From Geosporobacter ferrireducens (lineage in GTDB: Bacteria > Bacillota > Clostridia > Peptostreptococcales > Thermotaleaceae): a stretch of DNA of 64,000 nucleotides. This document shows, in pieces, positions 27,282 through 35,565 of the stretch (position 1 is its first letter; each line of letters begins with the position of its first letter). The translations under genes were made by a program, and so were the position numbers. The stretch covers positions 496,001-560,000 of the forward strand of contig NZ_CP017269.1 of NCBI RefSeq assembly GCF_001750685.1, written 5' to 3'. Under the pieces are notes generated by a model. That model saw nothing but the letters and a program-made list of their open reading frames with translations, had not been told where the DNA came from and ran no database searches.

Positions 27282-27320
27282 AAAAAAAACAAAAGCCATA
27301 GATGGCTATCTATGGCTTTT
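27282..27320 (-). terminator. Terminator-like hairpin in the small-ORF region
   Basis: A 13-bp stem (27291-27303 with 27308-27320, AAAAGCCATAGAT) is followed on the minus strand by eight T in a row. It is strong by sequence. It ends whatever transcript enters from the 27.3-27.6 kb side. Confidence 0.8.
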
Positions 27321-27407
27321 ATGTGTCATACACTTTTTTATACGTATCAGATCTGCAGCATCAATATTTCTTTCTCAAATATAGAAGCAATATACTGAAC
27401 AACGCAT

Positions 27408-27440
27408 AAAAAGCCATAGTTAGCAACACTACCTATGGCT
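27408..27440 (-). terminator. Second AGCCATAG hairpin, probable terminator of the 32-codon ORF
   Basis: AGCCATAG (27412-27419) pairs with CTATGGCT (27433-27440) and is followed on the minus strand by a T run. It shares its stem sequence with the hairpin about 110 bp further on. Confidence 0.65.
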
Positions 27441-27475
27441 CCTGATAATTTATATGCAAATAAAAAATTTACAAG

Positions 27476-27574
27476 CTATCCCAAAGAACACAGGTCGTGT
27501 ATATATTTATTGATTTGTGAAGCGGCACATACGCCTTTACTTAATCTAATTGCACTTGTATATAAAATTTTCAT
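27476..27574 (-). CDS. Small ORF of 32 codons with a near-perfect Shine-Dalgarno site
   Basis: GAAAGGAGGTCGTGTTT directly precedes the ATG. The peptide starts MKILYTSAIRLSKGVCAASQ and ends HDLCSLG, with two cysteines 13 residues apart. No family is recognised. The ribosome binding site and the hairpin following the stop suggest a real transcript and peptide. The region 27575-27807 upstream is AT-rich with no gene seen. Confidence 0.45.
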   Translation of the reverse strand: MKILYTSAIRLSKGVCAASQINKYIHDLCSLG

Positions 27575-27807
27575 AAACACGACCTCCTTTCAAAATTTCC
27601 ATAATTTGCTTATAGCTTATTATATTCCTACTTGGTAATCTTTACAACCTCTTTTTAAATTTGTAATATAATTGTAATACTATTAAAATAATTTTAATAT
27701 TTCGATTATTTTTATCGATCTTTTATTTATGTTCATATTTGATTATACTAATGGGTAAAGAACAAACAAATGGTATATGAAACAGAATATCACTGAGGAG
27801 GAAAAAT

Positions 27808-28446
27808 ATGCAACCATTGGACTTTATTTATCAGCGGCATAGTGTACGAAAGTTTAAAAATCAAGACGTAGATCCAACTCACCTTCAGGAAATGATCAAG
27901 GCGGCCATCCACGCACCCTCAGGAAAAAACGTACAAAACTGGCACTTTGTTGTATTGAATAACAAAGAAAAGATTCAGGATATCGTAAAAATTGTTGAAA
28001 AACAAAATGATACCCTTGCCAGCTGGACAAATGACGAAAATCTTAAAAAAGAAATCCTGAAGTTCAAGAGCTTCCATACCGTTTTTCGAGGGGCACCTTC
28101 ATTGGTTTTTGTCTTTGCAGGTCCTTATAGAGATATGGCAGTAGATGCCTATAAAGCAAGAAATGCATCTTCTGAGGAAATCCATAGTCTTTTAAGAGTA
28201 GCTCCCGCAATACAAAATATTTCTGCTGCTTTAGAAAATCTTATGCTCACAGCTGCTGCATTAGGTTATGGCACCTGCTGGATGACTGGTCCTGCCTATG
28301 CCTTTAATGAAATTCACCAATATCTCGGATTTGAAAAAGAAGGATATTTTTTAGCTGCCATGACTCCCTTAGGTGTACCGGAAGAAAAAGAACTATCCAG
28401 TCCACCCCGCAAATCTATTGATGAGATTTTAACAATTATTGATTAG
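27808..28446 (+). CDS. Nitroreductase-family protein
   Basis: A 212-residue flavoprotein of the nitroreductase superfamily. The start follows GAGGAGG. The N-terminus DFIYQRHSVRKFKNQDVDP carries the FMN-phosphate-binding RHSVRKF block. Later blocks, HAPSGKNVQNWHFVVL and the C-terminal AAALGYGTCWMTGP, are also family-typical. It probably reduces nitro compounds, quinones or other small acceptors with NAD(P)H. Single gene with its own terminator. Confidence 0.92.
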   Translation: MQPLDFIYQRHSVRKFKNQDVDPTHLQEMIKAAIHAPSGKNVQNWHFVVLNNKEKIQDIVKIVEKQNDTLASWTNDENLKKEILKFKSFHTVFRGAPSLVFVFAGPYRDMAVDAYKARNASSEEIHSLLRVAPAIQNISAALENLMLTAAALGYGTCWMTGPAYAFNEIHQYLGFEKEGYFLAAMTPLGVPEEKELSSPPRKSIDEILTIID

Positions 28447-28454
28447 CGGCCTAT

Positions 28455-28484
28455 AACACATGCCCTCTGGTATGTGTTTTCTTT
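28455..28484 (+). terminator. Terminator of the nitroreductase gene
   Basis: A 10-bp stem with one G-T pair (AACACATGCC with GGTATGTGTT) is followed by a T-rich tail, 9 bp past the stop codon. It also faces the convergent glycosyltransferase gene. Confidence 0.8.
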
Positions 28485-28485
28485 A

Positions 28486-29130
28486 TTATAGTAATTTTTT
28501 ATATGACTTTAAAATTTGTTGAGATGTATTTTGCCACGAATATCTTCTACTGTATTCTAAGGATTTTAATGAGAGCTCTTCTCTAAGCTTTTCATTTCTC
28601 ATTGTATCGTAAAGATTTTGTGCCATATTGATTATATCGTAAGGGTTTACATAAATACAGCAATTTCCCAGGATCTCTTGAATTTCAGATATTTTAGACG
28701 TGATAATAGGCGTTCCGCAAGAAGCAGCTTCCAGCAATGGCAGACCAAATCTATCATATAAAGAAGGGTAAAAAAAGCATTCACAGGCATTATAAAAAAA
28801 GGGTAAATTTCGTTTTGAAACATATTCTGTAAAAATGATTTTATCTGCTATAGAAAGTTTTTGTGCCAATCTTCCAAAAACCTCATAGTTGTCTTCTGAA
28901 TCTCCCAATATAACCAGTTTAAATTCTTCTGGAAACTCATGACAGATTAGATGATACGCCCGAATAATTCTCCCAATATTTTTGTTGGGATTGGCTCCTC
29001 CCACTGTCAAAATAAACTTATCTTCAATATTATATCTCTTTGCAATAACCTTCTTTGCTTCCTTCTTATCCAATGGTTTGAAAATCTTATCAACATCTAA
29101 ATAAATCTCTTTCTTTTTCTCCTTTGGCAC
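28486..29130 (-). CDS. Half-length GT4-type glycosyltransferase (C-terminal domain only)
   Basis: A 214-residue protein corresponding to the nucleotide-sugar-binding half of GT-B glycosyltransferases of family GT4. FILTVGGANPNKNIGRIIRAY opens the domain, and PSLYDRFGLPLLEAASCGTPIITS carries the conserved E-x7-E region. Family members are usually about 350-400 residues, so the acceptor-binding N-terminal domain is missing. The GTG start has AAGGAGG 9 bp upstream, which argues against simple random truncation. It may be a relic that captured a start, or a partner of another half. The 274 bp upstream to 29404 hold no ORF that I can support. Confidence 0.75.
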   Translation of the reverse strand: MPKEKKKEIYLDVDKIFKPLDKKEAKKVIAKRYNIEDKFILTVGGANPNKNIGRIIRAYHLICHEFPEEFKLVILGDSEDNYEVFGRLAQKLSIADKIIFTEYVSKRNLPFFYNACECFFYPSLYDRFGLPLLEAASCGTPIITSKISEIQEILGNCCIYVNPYDIINMAQNLYDTMRNEKLREELSLKSLEYSRRYSWQNTSQQILKSYKKLL

Positions 29131-29404
29131 AGCAAAATACCTCCTTAATATCTTTTTGCAACAAATAAAACTAAATAGAATATTGCTTCTGCTAAAAAAA
29201 TAATATGTAAAAAACCGTTCAATTGTATTCTATGAAAAAAAGCTGAAGATGGTGAATCTGCTCTCTTTACATCCTGTACTTTTATCATTCTTTATCTGTA
29301 TACTTTCATTTTACGCAAATGCACGCTCTAAACAGATAAAAAAATTTTTTAAACATTTCTGAAGTGGGTATCTTTATTCTATAACGCATGAAAGGAGTGT
29401 CTCC

Positions 29405-30364
29405 ATGGGAATCGTGTATAAGCAGTTGTTCATGAAGCAAAAACTGATGAGGAAGGTAATCATTAGTCTTTTCCCTATCTGCCTTGCTTCAGTTTATTTT
29501 TTTGGACTAAGAGCACTTGTACTGATGATATGGGTTATAGCACTTGGTACGCTAACGGAGTGGTTTTTTGAGAGACGCAATAAAAAACCGATTTCAGAAG
29601 CTGCCATTGTTACCTGTATGCTTTATACATTAACGCTACCTCCAACTACACCTTTTTGGGTAGCTGGAATCGGTATTATATTTGGAATCATTTTTGGGAA
29701 GGAAGTGTTCGGTGGTTTTGGTAAAAACATTTTTAATCCTGCCCTCGTAGCCAGATGCTTCGTGTATGTCAATTTTCCTACACCATTGACAATGTATTGG
29801 TCAAAACCTGCATCGGGATTTCCTGGAGGTTTTGGTATGTGGCTTACAGAAACCGTCGATGTACTTTCTCAAGCAACACCTATGCTAATCTTTAGAGATT
29901 CTGGACAAACGGCATCCTATTTAAGTTTATTTCTCGGCAATGTATCTGGTTCACTTGGTGAAACCAGTGGACTGCTCATCTTATTGGCTGCAATTTATCT
30001 AATTTATACAAAATCTGCCTCTTGGCAAACGATGGCAGCTGTACTAACCGGATATCTTTTTATGAGCATCTCTCTATTTTTCATGGGCTCAGCTACGGTT
30101 CCCAATCCGCTATTTGGACTACTTTCCGGAGGATTCCTTTTCGGTACCGTCTTTATGTCCACTGATCCGATCTCTTCCCCTATGACAGTGGAGGGAAAAT
30201 GGATCTACGGTATACTTATCGGTATCGTTACTGTGATCATTCGTGGCTATGCCCTTTTCGCCGGCGGAATTATGTTTGCAATCCTTATAGGAAATACTTT
30301 TGCTCCATTGATTGATGAAGGAATCAAAGCCTATAAAAACTATAGGAAGAAGGTGCATGCATGA
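29405..30364 (+). CDS. NqrB/RnfD-like membrane subunit
   Basis: A 319-residue membrane protein of the NqrB/RnfD family, preceded by GAAAGGAG. The block FGKNIFNPALVARCFVYVNFP is closer to the NqrB style than to RnfD. The expected flavinylation motif appears as SQAT with T158 as likely FMN acceptor, where the usual form is SGAT. About ten membrane helices are expected. It is shorter than typical NqrB (about 410) because the N-terminus is short. First gene of a five-gene operon; its stop overlaps the next start by 4 bp. Confidence 0.88.
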   Translation: MGIVYKQLFMKQKLMRKVIISLFPICLASVYFFGLRALVLMIWVIALGTLTEWFFERRNKKPISEAAIVTCMLYTLTLPPTTPFWVAGIGIIFGIIFGKEVFGGFGKNIFNPALVARCFVYVNFPTPLTMYWSKPASGFPGGFGMWLTETVDVLSQATPMLIFRDSGQTASYLSLFLGNVSGSLGETSGLLILLAAIYLIYTKSASWQTMAAVLTGYLFMSISLFFMGSATVPNPLFGLLSGGFLFGTVFMSTDPISSPMTVEGKWIYGILIGIVTVIIRGYALFAGGIMFAILIGNTFAPLIDEGIKAYKNYRKKVHA

Positions 30365-30963
30365 AAAAAGGAAGTTTATACGCTATCATTTTCATGATCC
30401 TGATCACCAGCACTTTCACTTTTGCATTGGCAGCACTAAATGAGAGTACTGCCGGTCTTATAGAAGGAAATCAGTTTCTAAAGCAGCAGAAAGCCATTCT
30501 CTATGTTTTCAATATCCCTATACATAACGGAATGTCCGCAGAAGAAATCAGTAACCTCTATAAAGAACATATTCGGGAAACCACTCTAGGTAACTATAAT
30601 GTTTATGAAGCCTTTCAAAATGACAACTTACTTGGATATGCCTTTCCATTAGATGGTTCCGGCCTCTGGGGTTCCATAAGGGGCATCATCGCTATGACAC
30701 CTGAATTAGATACTATACTGGGTATTGATTTCCTTGCCCATTCCGAAACCCCCGGTCTAGGCGGCAGAATTGATGAACTCTGGTTTAAAGAGCAATTTCG
30801 CAATATTTCTCTGGGAAAAACATATCCTTTCGTGTTTTACAGACCAGCACAAGAAGGAGTAGTAGATTCAATATCCGGTGCTACTGCAACATCAAAAGCT
30901 GTTCTCGATATTATTAATGAGGATGTAAATACAATCAAGGAAACGGCTAAAGGAGGGATTTAA
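30361..30963 (+). CDS. NqrC/RnfG-like flavoprotein subunit
   Basis: A 200-residue subunit with one N-terminal membrane helix (about 8-28) and an extracytoplasmic FMN-binding domain. HSETPGLGGRI (127-137) and the flavinylation motif DSISGATATSKAV are present, with T175 as the covalent FMN site. The gene overlaps the previous stop by 4 bp. Modification would need an ApbE-type flavin transferase, which is not in this window. It is shorter than typical NqrC. Confidence 0.9.
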   Translation: MKKGSLYAIIFMILITSTFTFALAALNESTAGLIEGNQFLKQQKAILYVFNIPIHNGMSAEEISNLYKEHIRETTLGNYNVYEAFQNDNLLGYAFPLDGSGLWGSIRGIIAMTPELDTILGIDFLAHSETPGLGGRIDELWFKEQFRNISLGKTYPFVFYRPAQEGVVDSISGATATSKAVLDIINEDVNTIKETAKGGI

Positions 30964-30964
30964 A

Positions 30965-31585
30965 ATGTCTAAGGCAAAAAAGATATTTATTGAGGGCTTG
31001 TGGAAGGATAATCCGATTTTTCGTCAAATTTTAGGCATTTGCTCTGCATTGGCAGTTACGAATCTTATGGTTAATTCTTTTGTCATGGGCATCGGGCTGA
31101 TTTTTGTTACATCTTTTTCCAGCCTAACCGTATCCATCCTCCGAACCTTTACCCCAAAGCATATTCGCATGATGGTACAAACCTTAATCATCTCCTCCTA
31201 TGTAATTATTGTAGATATTGTTCTGAAGGCCTATTATCCTACCATGAGTGAAGCTTTAGGCCCTTATGTAGGCTTAATCATCACGAACTGTATTATCATG
31301 GGACGATGTGAGGCCTTTGCCCAAAATAATCCACCCTTTGCTTCCTTTCTGGATGGTATCGCCTCTGGCATTGGCTATGCCTTTATTCTGCTATTTATTG
31401 CATTTTTCCGAGAGTTGGCAGGCTTTGGCACCCTGTTCGGATTTCCCGTTTTAGGAGACTGGTGGATGAAATGGAGTATTATGGTAATGCCTCCTGGTGC
31501 TTTCTTTATGCTTGCCATTGTTATATGGCTTGCCAGAAATCTTTCTCCGGAAAATGAAGACGAGAAAGAAGGTGCGACTGCATGA
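30965..31585 (+). CDS. NqrD/RnfE-like membrane subunit
   Basis: A 206-residue protein with six predicted membrane helices. LKAYYPTMSEALGPYVGLIITNCIIMGRCEAFA is the family signature, with the membrane cysteine in TNC that in Nqr helps bind an intramembrane iron cofactor together with the NqrE subunit. GGAGGG precedes the start. Its stop overlaps the next start (ATGA). Confidence 0.93.
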   Translation: MSKAKKIFIEGLWKDNPIFRQILGICSALAVTNLMVNSFVMGIGLIFVTSFSSLTVSILRTFTPKHIRMMVQTLIISSYVIIVDIVLKAYYPTMSEALGPYVGLIITNCIIMGRCEAFAQNNPPFASFLDGIASGIGYAFILLFIAFFRELAGFGTLFGFPVLGDWWMKWSIMVMPPGAFFMLAIVIWLARNLSPENEDEKEGATA

Positions 31586-32172
31586 TCGAAGTGAGTCCTA
31601 TTGTCATTCTATTTGCTGCTATTTTTACAAATAATATGATTCTTTCTAATTTCCTTGGTATGTGCTCCTTTATCGCCATATCAAAAGAACTCAATACTTC
31701 ACTTGGTTTAGGCCAGGCAGTTACCTTTGTGCTTACTGCAACAACAATTCTTAATTATTTTGTCTATCATTATGTACTGGTACCCTTTAACCTGGAATAT
31801 TTAAGATTCATCGTATTTATCATTGTAATTGCTGCCTTCGTGCAATTAGTCGAAATGATTCTGGAAAGATATATGTCTAACCTATATTATGCATTAGGAA
31901 TCTTTCTACCGCTGATTACAGTGAATTGTGCAATCTTAGGTGTATCTTTATTCATGGTCATCCGGCAGTATACTTTAATACAATCGATGGCCTTTGGATT
32001 AGGATCTGGATTAGGTTGGTCATTAGCGATTCTAGCACTAGCCGGTATCCGCCAAAAAATTAAACGAAATAAGATTGCAAAAGGGCTTGAAGGCCCTGGC
32101 ATAACTTTAATAATTATCGGTTTAATGGCTTTAGCTTTTCTTGGTTTTTCCGGTATCGTGCAGATTCAATAG
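31582..32172 (+). CDS. NqrE/RnfA-like membrane subunit
   Basis: A 196-residue protein with six membrane helices, homologous to NqrD in inverted topology. The signature LGIFLPLITVNCAILGVSLF contains the cysteine that would share the intramembrane iron centre. NMILSNFLGMCSF at the N-terminus is also family-typical. Translationally coupled to the previous gene. Confidence 0.93.
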   Translation: MIEVSPIVILFAAIFTNNMILSNFLGMCSFIAISKELNTSLGLGQAVTFVLTATTILNYFVYHYVLVPFNLEYLRFIVFIIVIAAFVQLVEMILERYMSNLYYALGIFLPLITVNCAILGVSLFMVIRQYTLIQSMAFGLGSGLGWSLAILALAGIRQKIKRNKIAKGLEGPGITLIIIGLMALAFLGFSGIVQIQ

Positions 32173-32184
32173 GAGGTGTTTGAT

Positions 32185-33282
32185 ATGACAATCTTAATAT
32201 CCGTTGCGGTGATCACCTCCATAGCAGCGGTTTTAGCGATTATGCTGACCTTAGCGAATTCATATATTGCAAATTATGGTGAATGTAAGATTTTAATCAA
32301 CGGTGAAAAGGAGTGTATTACAGAAGGCGGCAGTTCATTACTTTCTTCTCTTCGAGACAGCCAGATTTTTATTCCTTCGGCTTGCGGTGGCAAAGGCAGC
32401 TGCGCCTACTGTAAAGTTAAGGTTTTAGCGGGTGGCGGTCCTGTTCTCCCGACAGAACTTCCCTATCTCTCTGAACAAGAATTAAGAGATCATGTGCGGC
32501 TTTCTTGTCAATGTAAAGTAAAAGAGAATATAAAAATTGAAATCCCAGAAGAACTGTTTAATGTAAAAGAATATAAGGCAGTCGTTGAAAAAATTCAAAA
32601 TCTTTCTCCTACAATCAAGCTGCTTCGTTTAAAGCTTAGTGATCCTGCTGAAATCACTTTTAAAGCAGGGCAATATGTTCAACTTAAAGCACCCCTTTAT
32701 GAGGGTAATGATGAGGAAGTTTATCGTGCATATTCCTTAGCCTCAAGCAAAAACGACAAGGGTTTTATTGAATTGCTTATTGGCTATGTTCCAAATGGTA
32801 TTTGTACTACCTATGTTCACAAGCACTTAAAACCTGGAGACGAGGTACTATTTAACGGTCCCTATGGTGATTTTTATCTCCGGGATACTGTAAAGGAGAT
32901 TATTTTAATCGCAGTAGGTACAGGAATGGCTCCAATCCGTTCTATCCTTTATCAGATGGAATCAGAGGATATTGACAAAAGAGCATTCTACTTTTTTGGA
33001 GCACGTACCCTTGAAGACTTAGTCCTTTATGAAGACATGAAGGATTTTGAAAACCGACTTTCTAATCTTAAATACTATCCGATCCTATCCAGACCAAGAG
33101 AAGAGGACCAATGGACGGGAGATGTGGGCCGGGTAACTGATTTAATCAAGCAACATATCGAAGATGGCAGCAATATGGAAGCTTACCTCTGTGGAAGCAA
33201 AGCCATGATAGAATCTACAGTTGAAGCATTGAAGCAAAAAGGTGTTCCGGAAGAGGCAATTTATTATGATAAATTTGATTAA
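32185..33282 (+). CDS. nqrF: NqrF-like NADH-oxidising subunit with 2Fe-2S and FAD domains
   Basis: A 365-residue protein: N-terminal membrane helix (about 2-25), a 2Fe-2S ferredoxin domain with Cys 67, 73, 76 and 108, and a ferredoxin-reductase-like FAD/NAD domain (about 125-365) with YRAYSLASS and GTGMAPIRSILYQM. I use the ATG at 32185, placed 7 bp after AGGAGG, rather than the GTG nine bases earlier. This is the entry point for electrons from NADH in Na+-NQR. Its presence, rather than RnfB and RnfC, marks the operon as Nqr-like. No nqrA is present. Confidence 0.93.
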   Translation: MTILISVAVITSIAAVLAIMLTLANSYIANYGECKILINGEKECITEGGSSLLSSLRDSQIFIPSACGGKGSCAYCKVKVLAGGGPVLPTELPYLSEQELRDHVRLSCQCKVKENIKIEIPEELFNVKEYKAVVEKIQNLSPTIKLLRLKLSDPAEITFKAGQYVQLKAPLYEGNDEEVYRAYSLASSKNDKGFIELLIGYVPNGICTTYVHKHLKPGDEVLFNGPYGDFYLRDTVKEIILIAVGTGMAPIRSILYQMESEDIDKRAFYFFGARTLEDLVLYEDMKDFENRLSNLKYYPILSRPREEDQWTGDVGRVTDLIKQHIEDGSNMEAYLCGSKAMIESTVEALKQKGVPEEAIYYDKFD

Positions 33283-33316
33283 AAAAGGTGGCTCTCTGTT
33301 TGCCACCTTTTTTCTA
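33281..33316. terminator. Bidirectional terminator between nqrF and galU
   Basis: A 12-bp stem (AAAAAAGGTGGC with its complement) and a 9-nt loop lie between convergent genes. Confidence 0.92.
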
Positions 33317-34207
33317 TGCGATCTCTATTTCCACCTGTCTATATTCTTCAATAACCTGCTGCAGATAACGATAAAATTCTCCTCCTAAGTCCTCTCGATG
33401 AAGGGCCGTTTCAATAGTAGCCTGAAGATATCCCAATTTGTCTCCTACATCATAGCGTTTGCCCTGAAAAGCATAGGCATATACATCTTCTTGTTTACTT
33501 AGCTGCTTTAGCGCATCCGTTAATTGGATTTCTTTGTTTTTCCCCGGTTTTTGGTGTTCCAATATTTCAAAAATACCGGGTGTAATAATATATCTTCCCA
33601 TAATAGCAATATTTGTTGGAGCTTCTTCCACACTTGGTTTTTCCACTAAATCGGATACTTGATACAGCGGATAATCCTGCGAGCTGCAAGAAATAATTCC
33701 ATACTTCGTAACATCTCTGTATTCTATTTCTTGGACTCCTAATACTGACCGCTGATACCTGTCATATACATCTAAGAGCTGCCTTAAACAAGGCTTTGGG
33801 CTTCTGACAATATCATCGCCCAATAAAACAGCGAAAGGCTCATTCCCAATAAAGGACTTGGCACAATAAATGGCATGCCCCAGGCCAAGAGGCTCCTTCT
33901 GCCGGATATAATGAATATTGGCCCCGCTGGATATATTTTGTATACTCTGTAGCAAGGAGAGCTTATTTTTCTTCCGAAGTTCTATTTCCAGCTCTATGGA
34001 TTTATCGAAATGATCCTCTATAGAACGTTTATTTCTTCCGGTTATGATTAGAATATCCTCAATTCCCGATAATAACGCTTCTTCTATAATATATTGTATT
34101 GCCGGTTTATCTACAATTGGCAACATTTCCTTCGGTTGTGCCTTAGTTGCAGGTAAAAATCTGGTTCCAAGTCCCGCTGCCGGTATAATTGCTTTTTTCA
34201 CTTTCAT
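33314..34207 (-). CDS. galU: UTP-glucose-1-phosphate uridylyltransferase GalU
   Basis: A 297-residue nucleotidyltransferase making UDP-glucose. The N-terminal AIIPAAGLGTRFLPATKAQPKEMLPIVDKPAIQYIIEEA is the complete signature with the uridylyl-binding GLGTR loop. The ATG at 34207 has AAGGAG 12 bp upstream; the site and start lie inside the 3' end of the UDP-glucose dehydrogenase gene, giving a 65-bp overlap. It provides substrate for the dehydrogenase and the glycosyltransferase encoded just upstream. Confidence 0.95.
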   Translation of the reverse strand: MKVKKAIIPAAGLGTRFLPATKAQPKEMLPIVDKPAIQYIIEEALLSGIEDILIITGRNKRSIEDHFDKSIELEIELRKKNKLSLLQSIQNISSGANIHYIRQKEPLGLGHAIYCAKSFIGNEPFAVLLGDDIVRSPKPCLRQLLDVYDRYQRSVLGVQEIEYRDVTKYGIISCSSQDYPLYQVSDLVEKPSVEEAPTNIAIMGRYIITPGIFEILEHQKPGKNKEIQLTDALKQLSKQEDVYAYAFQGKRYDVGDKLGYLQATIETALHREDLGGEFYRYLQQVIEEYRQVEIEIA

Positions 34208-35552
34208 CAATATATATCTCTCCTTCCACTAAATTCTGAGTCATGATTTCTTTACAGCAGATTCCGATAGGATAATAATCAAAACCTTTCTTTTTCATTG
34301 ATTCCGAAGCAAAAACATTTCTACCGTCAATGAAGATTTTACGTTTCATCAACCTACGTATTTTTCTTAAACTTAACTCTTTAAACTCTTGCCACTCTGT
34401 CACTAAAATCACTGCATCACAGTCTGAGACTGCGTCATATGGATTATTACAATAAGTTACCGGAAAGCTAAGAACAGACTGCATATTATCATTCGCTACC
34501 GGGTCGTAAGCTTTCACGTGTACGCCTCTCCCATACAGTTCCTTGATAATGTAAAGTGCAGGTGCTTCCCGAACATCATCTGTTCCCGGCTTAAAAGCAA
34601 GCCCTAAGATGCCTATTTTAATATCCTTCCAATCTTCTATTATTTTTTCTAGAATTTCTAAAGGTTTCTGTTTTTGTGTACTGTTTACTGCTAAGGTTTG
34701 TCGAATAATCTTAAAATCATAACCGTATTTTTCACCAGTCTTTAATAGGCCACTTACATCCTTTGGAAAACATGCACCGCCGAAACCAATCCCTGCCTGT
34801 AAAAACTTATTACCAATACGCTGATCCATACCCATCCCTTCAGCTACAGCTTGAATATCTCCCCCTGTTTTTTCACATAAATTGGCCATTTCGTTGATAA
34901 AGGATATCTTTGTAGCTAAAAATGCGTTAGATGCATATTTGATCAACTCAGCACTTTCAGGATCTGTAACAAGTATTTTTTGATGAAGCGGTTTGTATAA
35001 CTCTGTTAATATGTCAACAGCCTTTTTAGATCTACTGCCGAAAACAATGCGATCTCCATGAAATGTATCATAAATTGCTGTGCCTTCCCGCAAAAACTCA
35101 GGATTAGATACTACATCAAAGGATACTTCTTTTATAAGATTTTTTTTAATGATTTGAGCAATTCTTCTGCAACTGCCTACAGGAACAGTACTTTTGCTAA
35201 CAATAACAGTATAAGCACTTAAGTGTTTTCCAATCTCTCTTGCAGCTTTCTCAACCTGAGATAGATCTACATCTCCATCCTCTAAGGAAGGTGTTCCCAC
35301 AGCAATAAAAACTACCTGAGAACCTGGCATCGCTGCTTCCATATCAATAGAAAAACTCAACCGCTGCTCTTGTATATTTCTGAAGATCATATCTTCCAGA
35401 TAGGCTTCATAGATTGGAGATATACCCCGCTTCAACTTTTCAATCTTCATTTCATCCTGATCTACGCAGATTACATGATGGCCAATTTCTGCCAAACACG
35501 CACCTGTGACCAATCCTACGTAACCGGTTCCCACAACAGTAACTTTCATCAT
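34143..35552 (-). CDS. UDP-glucose 6-dehydrogenase
   Basis: A 469-residue enzyme oxidising UDP-glucose to UDP-glucuronate with two NAD+. The N-terminal VTVVGTGYVGLVTGACLAE binds NAD, and the active-site cysteine is in GFGGACFPKDVSG. AGGAG lies 5 or 8 bp before two adjacent ATGs; I take the first. The C-terminal tail beyond about residue 445 overlaps galU and looks non-conserved, so the stop may simply have drifted. Part of the PAP2-glycosyltransferase-UGD-GalU operon. Confidence 0.94.
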   Translation of the reverse strand: MMKVTVVGTGYVGLVTGACLAEIGHHVICVDQDEMKIEKLKRGISPIYEAYLEDMIFRNIQEQRLSFSIDMEAAMPGSQVVFIAVGTPSLEDGDVDLSQVEKAAREIGKHLSAYTVIVSKSTVPVGSCRRIAQIIKKNLIKEVSFDVVSNPEFLREGTAIYDTFHGDRIVFGSRSKKAVDILTELYKPLHQKILVTDPESAELIKYASNAFLATKISFINEMANLCEKTGGDIQAVAEGMGMDQRIGNKFLQAGIGFGGACFPKDVSGLLKTGEKYGYDFKIIRQTLAVNSTQKQKPLEILEKIIEDWKDIKIGILGLAFKPGTDDVREAPALYIIKELYGRGVHVKAYDPVANDNMQSVLSFPVTYCNNPYDAVSDCDAVILVTEWQEFKELSLRKIRRLMKRKIFIDGRNVFASESMKKKGFDYYPIGICCKEIMTQNLVEGEIYIDESEKSNYTGSGTWNQIFTCN

Positions 35553-35565
35553 CACTTCTCCTCTG

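Noticed and set aside
29405-33282. Calling the redox operon Rnf
   Set aside because: The last gene has the NqrF domain layout with a 2Fe-2S domain and a FAD/NAD domain, and rnfB and rnfC are missing.
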